In this document: one piece after another, positions 1 through 4,112 of the stretch | Layout of the letters: each line of letters opens with the position of its first letter | How positions within the stretch are numbered: position 1 is the first letter of the stretch | Assembly: GCA_035541995.1 (NCBI GenBank) | Contig: DATKMG010000558.1 | Span: 1 to 5,813, forward strand | DNA length: 5,813 nt | Direction of reading: 5' to 3' | From: DATKMG01 sp035541995 | Lineage (GTDB): Bacteria; Acidobacteriota; Terriglobia; Versatilivoradales; Versatilivoraceae | The notes under the pieces: model-generated | Told to the model about the DNA's origin: nothing | The model's input: only the letters and a program-made list of their open reading frames with translations | The model's database searches: none | Program-made: the position numbers and the translations under genes

Positions 1-208
1 TCAAGCTTCCGGGATCGACAAATACTTTGAATCCCCCCATATCCAGGATCTCATCTCCGCCGTTAGCCTGGCTTTCAAACCCCATATGATATTGGAACCC
101 GGAACAGCCACCTCCCACAACCTGCACTCGGATCCCTTCAAAATGCTCTGTTTGGCTGGTCAGGATCTCTTTTACTTTACCCTGCGCCTTTTCAGTCACT
201 GTCAGCAT
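1..208 (-). CDS. A-type iron-sulfur cluster carrier (HesB/IscA/ErpA family), C-terminus cut by window edge
   Basis: A-type carriers are small cytoplasmic proteins that bind an Fe-S cluster, or iron, and pass it to apo-enzymes such as radical SAM proteins and ferredoxins. The visible 69 residues begin MLTVTEKAQGKVKEIL and contain the family signature VVGGGCSGFQY, with the first conserved cysteine at residue 35, followed by FKVFVDPGSL, which matches the usual strand before the second half of the domain. The family is normally about 105-120 residues with a C-terminal CGCG-type motif; that part lies beyond position 1 and is not visible. The ATG at 208 follows an excellent ribosome binding site (218-227). 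The gene is the last of five on this strand and lies 269 nt after the ferredoxin-domain gene, so it may have its own promoter. I cannot tell ErpA from IscA or HesB without the C-terminus. Family confidence is high. Confidence 0.93.
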   Translation of the reverse strand, partial: MLTVTEKAQGKVKEILTSQTEHFEGIRVQVVGGGCSGFQYHMGFESQANGGDEILDMGGFKVFVDPGSL

Positions 209-217
209 GAAAAACTG

Positions 218-227
218 ACCTCCTTTT
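218..227 (-). promoter_or_regulatory. Ribosome binding site of the A-type carrier gene
   Basis: The minus strand reads AAAAGGAGGT, a full match to the anti-Shine-Dalgarno core, about 10 nt before the ATG at 208. It fixes the start of the HesB/IscA-type gene and predicts strong translation. Confidence 0.85.
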
Positions 228-263
228 CAATTTTCTAAGAAACACCCTCATCTCAGCTATTTA

Positions 264-279
264 TGTCAATTCCATTTTA
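264..279 (-). promoter_or_regulatory. Weak promoter candidates before the A-type carrier gene
   Basis: On the minus strand a TAAAAT hexamer (274-279, 5 of 6 to the -10 consensus) lies about 65 nt before the start codon but lacks a good -35 at 16-18 nt. A perfect -35 hexamer TTGACA (264-269) lies just downstream but has no acceptable -10 at the right spacing. The gap is AT-rich and probably holds the promoter, but I cannot place it with confidence. Confidence 0.2.
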
Positions 280-297
280 ACGAATCTGCATCAGAAA

Positions 298-376
298 AGA
301 AACAATGGCCCTCGCGTGCTCGCGTGCAATCGATAATAGCGGTTACAGATAAGTCAATAGGAACAATGGCCCCTCG
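298..376. repeat. Pair of near-identical direct repeats in the intergenic gap
   Basis: On the plus strand AGAAACAATGGCCCTCG (298-314) recurs as AGGAACAATGGCCCCTCG (359-376), differing by one substitution and one inserted C. The copies are 61 nt apart, start to start, and lie upstream of the A-type carrier gene. An 8-bp tandem duplication, CTCGCGTG twice, follows at once at 311-326. They could be paired binding sites for a regulator of the carrier gene or the remains of a local duplication; sequence alone does not decide. Confidence 0.55.
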
Positions 377-422
377 GATCAGAACTGCCCTGAGGTTCCT
401 TTCCAGATCGTGTCGACGTCCT

Positions 423-444
423 AGGCGCCGCATCGCGGCCGCCT
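423..444 (-). terminator. GC-rich stem-loop after the ferredoxin-domain gene
   Basis: The segment folds into a stem of 5 bp plus 4 bp, separated by a single bulged base, with a 3-nt loop: 423-427 pairs with 440-444, and 428-431 with 435-438. It starts 33 nt after the stop codon of the [2Fe-2S] gene. No U-run follows it on the minus strand, so it is not a canonical intrinsic terminator in that direction. On the plus strand it is followed by GATTTTAG. It may aid termination or protect the mRNA 3' end. Confidence 0.45.
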
Positions 445-477
445 GATTTTAGTATCGCCGACTGTAATATCCGTTTT

Positions 478-1446
478 TCATTCCCTTCCATCCAGAACTC
501 CGTTCCAGGGAGGAACCACCAGGACGACATCGCCGAAGCACCTCGATTGGCAGGAGAGGCGAATATGGGGATGAGACTCGCCCTCACTCTCGACGGATGC
601 ATACCCGAAATGGCGGAGCCGCTGCTTTTCAAAGGGAGTCACCGGGGAGAGCTTTTCCTTTCCCCAAAGAACTCCGACCCAGCAATAGCCGCAGGCAGCG
701 CTACGACACTGAGCCGGAATCGGCCCAGCAATGCGCCGAGGGTCCTGGTTCTTAAAATCACGGGTGTCAGCAGCGCTGGCCATAGAAAGATCTTGGCCCC
801 GAACCACTTTGAATGTCGAGTCCTTCCGATTCTCGTCAAATGTAACCACAAACTTGCGGTCGACGCGGTGTAAGATTCCTAATAAACCCGGCCGACTTTC
901 AGCGCATCTGGTCCTCAGCACTTCTTCGGGAATCCGCCTATCTACGGGCCGGGTAGATGGTCTCCCACCAGCCTCCGAAAAGACCTCAATACCGACTTGC
1001 TGCAGCGCCATAAAGCCCACCGCGGTGATTCCTAAAACAACGGCCTCGGCGACTCGTATTTCAGAAGACACCTGGCTGGCAACCTGCTGAATCCGCCGTT
1101 CGAGCGACGTTCCTTCCGGTCTTGTGTTTTTTTCAACGTGTGTCAGAATGGCTCGTTTCACATCGGGCCAGAACCTGGCACCGTAAAGAAATTCCACCGA
1201 AGAGTCGAGTTGCTCTTCTAAACGGTATTTCCCATCAAGCAGAAGGTGTCTGGCTACGCGCTGAGGATCTTCAGCCTGGTGGAGAGATCGGGAGAGTTTC
1301 AGGGGCCAAAAGGAGAACCAGATTCGAGTGGCCAATTGGTCCACAGGATGAATAAAAGGAAGCAGTTTTCCGAGCACCTCTGCCCAGTTCGCTTCATTAT
1401 GTTTTTCAAGGTAAGACTGAAAAGTATTTCGCTCCGCGGCAATCAT
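478..1446 (-). CDS. [2Fe-2S] ferredoxin-domain protein with a large uncharacterised N-terminal region
   Basis: The 322-residue protein ends in a plant-type ferredoxin domain (about 197-322). Cluster ligands are C247, C252 and C255 in a C-x4-C-x2-C pattern (QCRSAACGYCWVG), and C299 in the typical RLSCQ motif; C303 is an extra nearby cysteine. The 43-residue spacing between C255 and C299 is longer than in simple ferredoxins, so there is an insertion in the fold. Residues 1-190 are a mostly helical, uncharacterised region with WFSFWPLKL (43-51) and a moderately hydrophobic stretch (131-156) that might touch a membrane but is too polar for a sure transmembrane helix. The likely role is one-electron transfer, perhaps to the radical SAM or dehydratase-type neighbours; this is inference. 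The start is the ATG at 1446, because an in-frame TAG lies two codons upstream. Ribosome binding is weak: AAGGAG (1462-1467) is 15 nt away and AGGGA (1450-1454) only 3 nt. An intrinsic terminator separates it from the upstream gene. Confidence 0.88.
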   Translation of the reverse strand: MIAAERNTFQSYLEKHNEANWAEVLGKLLPFIHPVDQLATRIWFSFWPLKLSRSLHQAEDPQRVARHLLLDGKYRLEEQLDSSVEFLYGARFWPDVKRAILTHVEKNTRPEGTSLERRIQQVASQVSSEIRVAEAVVLGITAVGFMALQQVGIEVFSEAGGRPSTRPVDRRIPEEVLRTRCAESRPGLLGILHRVDRKFVVTFDENRKDSTFKVVRGQDLSMASAADTRDFKNQDPRRIAGPIPAQCRSAACGYCWVGVLWGKEKLSPVTPFEKQRLRHFGYASVESEGESHPHIRLSCQSRCFGDVVLVVPPWNGVLDGRE

Positions 1447-1494
1447 GAGTCCCTAAAAATGCTCCTTACGCAATAGATGAATTTCACCTCAGAC

Positions 1495-1524
1495 AAAAAA
1501 TGGGCCGCATGAAACCACGGCCCA
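1495..1524 (-). terminator. Intrinsic terminator of the radical SAM gene
   Basis: On the minus strand a perfect 7-bp stem, TGGGCCG with CGGCCCA (1518-1524 and 1501-1507), encloses a 10-nt loop and is followed directly by six T residues (1495-1500). It begins 34 nt after the TAG stop of the radical SAM gene, a textbook position. It ends the main transcription unit and implies that the [2Fe-2S] gene is transcribed separately or by read-through. I see no convincing promoter in the 48 nt between it and the ATG at 1446. Confidence 0.88.
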
Positions 1525-1558
1525 CTAGACCTAAAGAGACGATTTCACAGGAAGAAAC

Positions 1559-3601
1559 CTAACGGCGAATCGGCTCACCAATTTGAACCAGTTCAGGTTC
1601 AGCCTTCTTCTTCAGGACCATCTCTTCGTAAATTTTCCGAACCTCAACGGCCTCGCGGGCAGCCTTTTTGCGCAGTCGTTCTTCCTCGGCAGCGGTCTGC
1701 GGCAGTTCCGATTTCCCACGAACCCGGGCTGCGTCCTTGGAATTGATGGCGAGGACATGCTCATAGGAATCCAGATTGACATTTTTCCCGCCGGCAAAGA
1801 CTTCGTGTTTGCCGTGGTTTCGGTACCACTCCGCAACCGTGGCATTTTTGTGAATGTTCTCGATAATCTGCCGCCATCCGATACCGGTATTATAAGCACA
1901 GAAAGAGATTTCCCCTTCCTGCGTTCCATAGGGGATGATGCACATTTCAGTGCGTCGGAAGTCGTAGTTGAACAGATCCTGGAACCACATGCCGGCAATA
2001 AAGAGGAAATTCCAGGGGTCTTTCCGACGTTGCTCGATGTCTTCCAGCGTCCGGTCTTTCCCGACGTTCCCATAATTCTTCCCGGAAAGGGCGAACGACT
2101 TGTCGAATTTCTTTAATAGATCGATCAATGCCAGGCTTTTGGGTGCTTTGAAGGGCCGGTAGTTTTTGAGAAGGGCCAGACCCATCATGAGGTTTGAGAA
2201 CCACTTGCTTCGCGCTGCGTCGGTAATAGCTGTGATATCACGGATCAATCCGGGGATGTGCAGGAACTCCGGCACCGGCGCCATCTCTTTGGTTTCCTTG
2301 TTGATCATCATGGCCGTTCCCACGCCGCAGTTAGGATGGCAACCGCAACTGACCTGTCCCCATTCAGACTCCGGTCCATGTGCGAGGTCGGCAAAGTCAG
2401 CAAACGGTCCCATCAGCGAAATCGGGAACCAATCGCGTGTGGGCTCGGTAATGCCCACCTGCTTCTTAACATCATGAGCCAGGTGAGACAGGGTATACCG
2501 TTGGCGCAACCGCCGTTCCGGAGTGACGTCTTCGTCTCGTCCTGTGAAGGAAACCGGTTGAAACGCGATAAAGGAGATCTTCTTGGGGTTATCGCATGCA
2601 AACCGGATGATCGGCCCAACCTGGTCGTTGTTGACCCCGTTGACCAAGGTGATCACCAGAATGATTTCGATCCCTGCTTCGTGCATATTGTTAATGGCCC
2701 GCAGCTTCACATCAAACAGGTTGCCGATGTGGCGGTGGCTGTTGGCGTCGTTGCCGATGCCATCGAATTGCAGGTAGGCATAGCGCAATCCGGCCTCCGC
2801 AGCCTGCTTGCAGAATTCCTTGCTCTTGGCAAACTCGATGCCATTGGTAGCCGCCTGAACGCTGTTGAATCCCAATTCGCGGGCGTAACGAATGGCCCGA
2901 ATGAAGTGAGGTGACATGGTCGGCTCGCCGCCTGAAAACTGGACCGACATCTGGCGACGCGGCTTGATCTTCATGGCATTATCAAGAATTTCCCGAACGT
3001 CGTCCCACTCCAATTCATGAACAAAACCCACCTGGTTTGCATCCATGAAGCAAGGGTCGCACATCATGTTGCAGCGATTGGTGAGATCCACGGTCAGCAC
3101 AGACCCACGGCCGTGCTTGATAGTACTTGTGCCGTGATTGTGAAGGTCCTCGTCATTGTGGGCCCGGATGTCCCGACCGGGAAAGTTCTTCTCGATCCAA
3201 CTCAAGAATGTGGCGTCAATCGCCATGAGGTCTTCGAACTTGCCGTGAATGGGGCATTCCTTTACCATCCAGACCCGGTTATCTTTTTCGATAATATTGG
3301 CCTTGATCTCTCCGATGCGTTGCGTGACCAGCACCCGCCAGTCTTCTTCCCCTTCCAGTATTTGCTTGCGGGCCTCTTTGACGCACTCCGGGCACAAGGA
3401 GTCAGTAGTCCGGGGCCATCCCAATGTGGGCTTCGATTTTTCCCAGGATTTAAGCAACGGTTTGTCAGACCACTTGGGGGTAAATGAAGGGTTTGGACTA
3501 TACTTGTTGAAAAACTGAATGGTGTCAAACGCAATCCCGGCCGTTTTGCACACGGCACTATCTACATACTTCAAAACGCGTTTGCCTATCATCCTTGGCA
3601 T
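1559..3601 (-). CDS. Radical SAM protein, tetraether/membrane-spanning lipid synthase-like (Tes/MSS-type), with C-terminal extension
   Basis: The 680-residue protein has the radical SAM cluster motif CNMMCDPC (C177, C181, C184), which binds a [4Fe-4S] cluster and cleaves S-adenosylmethionine, followed by SVQFSGGEPT (219-228), TNGI (252-255) and YLQFDG (276-281). An N-terminal CPEC (70-73) and CPIHG (116-120) pair resembles the rubredoxin-like site of the MJ0619/Tes family, and CGCHPNCG (419-426) matches its auxiliary-cluster region. Known Tes/MSS enzymes join lipid chains through inert carbons to form membrane-spanning lipids; the substrate here is inferred. Residues 480-630 hold C554 and C568 (CIIPYG, ISFCAYNTGIGWR), perhaps another metal site, and 637-668 form a charged helix. 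The start is the ATG at 3601, which follows AAAGAGGAGA; a TTG 46 codons upstream has no such support. An intrinsic terminator follows. The gene lies 228 nt after the small gene. Radical SAM assignment is certain; the Tes-like subgroup is likely; another radical SAM activity of that superfamily branch is possible. Confidence 0.9.
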   Translation of the reverse strand: MPRMIGKRVLKYVDSAVCKTAGIAFDTIQFFNKYSPNPSFTPKWSDKPLLKSWEKSKPTLGWPRTTDSLCPECVKEARKQILEGEEDWRVLVTQRIGEIKANIIEKDNRVWMVKECPIHGKFEDLMAIDATFLSWIEKNFPGRDIRAHNDEDLHNHGTSTIKHGRGSVLTVDLTNRCNMMCDPCFMDANQVGFVHELEWDDVREILDNAMKIKPRRQMSVQFSGGEPTMSPHFIRAIRYARELGFNSVQAATNGIEFAKSKEFCKQAAEAGLRYAYLQFDGIGNDANSHRHIGNLFDVKLRAINNMHEAGIEIILVITLVNGVNNDQVGPIIRFACDNPKKISFIAFQPVSFTGRDEDVTPERRLRQRYTLSHLAHDVKKQVGITEPTRDWFPISLMGPFADFADLAHGPESEWGQVSCGCHPNCGVGTAMMINKETKEMAPVPEFLHIPGLIRDITAITDAARSKWFSNLMMGLALLKNYRPFKAPKSLALIDLLKKFDKSFALSGKNYGNVGKDRTLEDIEQRRKDPWNFLFIAGMWFQDLFNYDFRRTEMCIIPYGTQEGEISFCAYNTGIGWRQIIENIHKNATVAEWYRNHGKHEVFAGGKNVNLDSYEHVLAINSKDAARVRGKSELPQTAAEEERLRKKAAREAVEVRKIYEEMVLKKKAEPELVQIGEPIRR

Positions 3602-3829
3602 GGTGATCTTTCTCCTCTTTACAAGTTCTCTATGAAAGATGTCTTTGGTCCCGGATTGAATCAGCCTAGATCCACCCGCGAACGCGGAAGACAGGCAGGC
3701 AAAGCTGACACTATGAACCAACTCCACCCAAAAAATCAAGCCTTAAATCATATCAAATTTTCAGGCAAATTGCTATATTGTATCAGATTGACCCTGCCGT
3801 TCCTCCTCTCCTCAAAGGGGTACTAAGAC
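3602..3829 (-). promoter_or_regulatory. Leader and promoter region of the radical SAM gene
   Basis: This 228-nt gap holds two extended -10-like elements on the minus strand: TGATACAAT (3777-3785) and TGATATGAT (3747-3755). Each hexamer matches TATAAT at 5 of 6 bases and has the upstream TG dinucleotide. Neither has a good -35, which extended -10 promoters can do without. An orphan purine tract, GAGGAGAGGAGGA (3801-3813), looks like repeated ribosome binding sites but has no start codon close downstream. A small perfect inverted repeat, CCGCG-AA-CGCGG, lies at 3676-3687 in the probable 5' untranslated region. No hairpin terminator follows the small upstream gene, so read-through from it is also possible. 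Confidence 0.4.
3611..3620 (-). promoter_or_regulatory. Ribosome binding site that sets the radical SAM start
   Basis: The minus strand reads AAAGAGGAGA about 10 nt before the ATG at 3601. This favours a 680-residue product over a longer reading from a TTG at 3739, whose extra 46 residues are not family-like. Confidence 0.8.
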
Positions 3830-4102
3830 TCATACTAAATACTCTGCAAGTCCTGCCTGCAGTTCTTCCAACGAGACGGTTTCGCCGTCATTCAACCGTT
3901 GAAGCGCACCCTCGATTACCCGTTTAGCCTGATCTTTCTTAAACCCCCGGATAAACCCATCAAAAAAACCCTCGCCCGCCAGAGCCCGGTTTATTTCCGC
4001 CTCACGGTTGCGGTCTTGAAGCTCAGTGAAGTAAACCACTTTGTACTTACGGTTGTATCCGGTTTCACGGTAGATCTGAAACATGATCCTGTCTGATTCC
4101 AT
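3830..4102 (-). CDS. Small uncharacterised protein between the dehydratase-type and radical SAM genes
   Basis: I do not recognise this protein of about 90 residues. It begins MESDRIMFQIYRETGYNRKY and is rich in charged residues, with no cysteine, no signal peptide and no transmembrane segment. An aromatic, strand-like start (8-27) is followed by probable helices, including FFDGFIRGFKKDQAKRVIEG (46-65), and a C-terminal amphipathic segment. The start is uncertain: GGGAAGG (4116-4122), which overlaps the end of the preceding gene, is 13 nt before the ATG at 4102 and 10 nt before an in-frame GTG at 4105; a TTG at 4111 is also in frame but too close. It lies about 10 nt after the stop of the large dehydratase-type gene, so the two are almost certainly co-transcribed and translationally linked. 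That suggests an accessory or regulatory partner, but no function can be read from the sequence. Confidence 0.75.
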   Translation of the reverse strand: MESDRIMFQIYRETGYNRKYKVVYFTELQDRNREAEINRALAGEGFFDGFIRGFKKDQAKRVIEGALQRLNDGETVSLEELQAGLAEYLV

Positions 4103-4112
4103 CACAGCCAAG

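Noticed and set aside
264..269. Perfect TTGACA as the promoter of the A-type carrier gene
   Set aside because: No acceptable -10 hexamer lies 16-18 nt downstream, so the match alone is not evidence of a promoter.
354..632. Minus-strand open frame of 92 codons overlapping the 3' end of the ferredoxin-domain gene
   Set aside because: It runs out of frame through the conserved ferredoxin domain and has no recognisable protein features or ribosome binding site.
1583..2116. Plus-strand open frame of 177 codons antisense to the radical SAM C-terminal part
   Set aside because: The sense frame carries family-like sequence with conserved cysteines; the antisense translation has no recognisable domain.
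2258..2914. Plus-strand open frame of 218 codons inside the radical SAM gene
   Set aside because: It is antisense to conserved radical SAM coding sequence and shows no known motif; it is a by-product of that gene's codon use.
3017..3487. Plus-strand open frame of 156 codons antisense to the radical SAM N-terminal part
   Set aside because: It lies opposite the CPEC/CPIHG and CNMMCDPC motifs and has no supporting features.
3602..3739. Longer radical SAM reading from a TTG at 3739 (46 extra residues)
   Set aside because: The extension is not family-like and includes the probable promoter and leader; the ATG at 3601 has a strong ribosome binding site at the right distance.
4103..4111. TTG at 4111 as start of the small gene
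   Set aside because: Only 4 nt separate it from the ribosome binding site, and better placed GTG and ATG codons follow at once.
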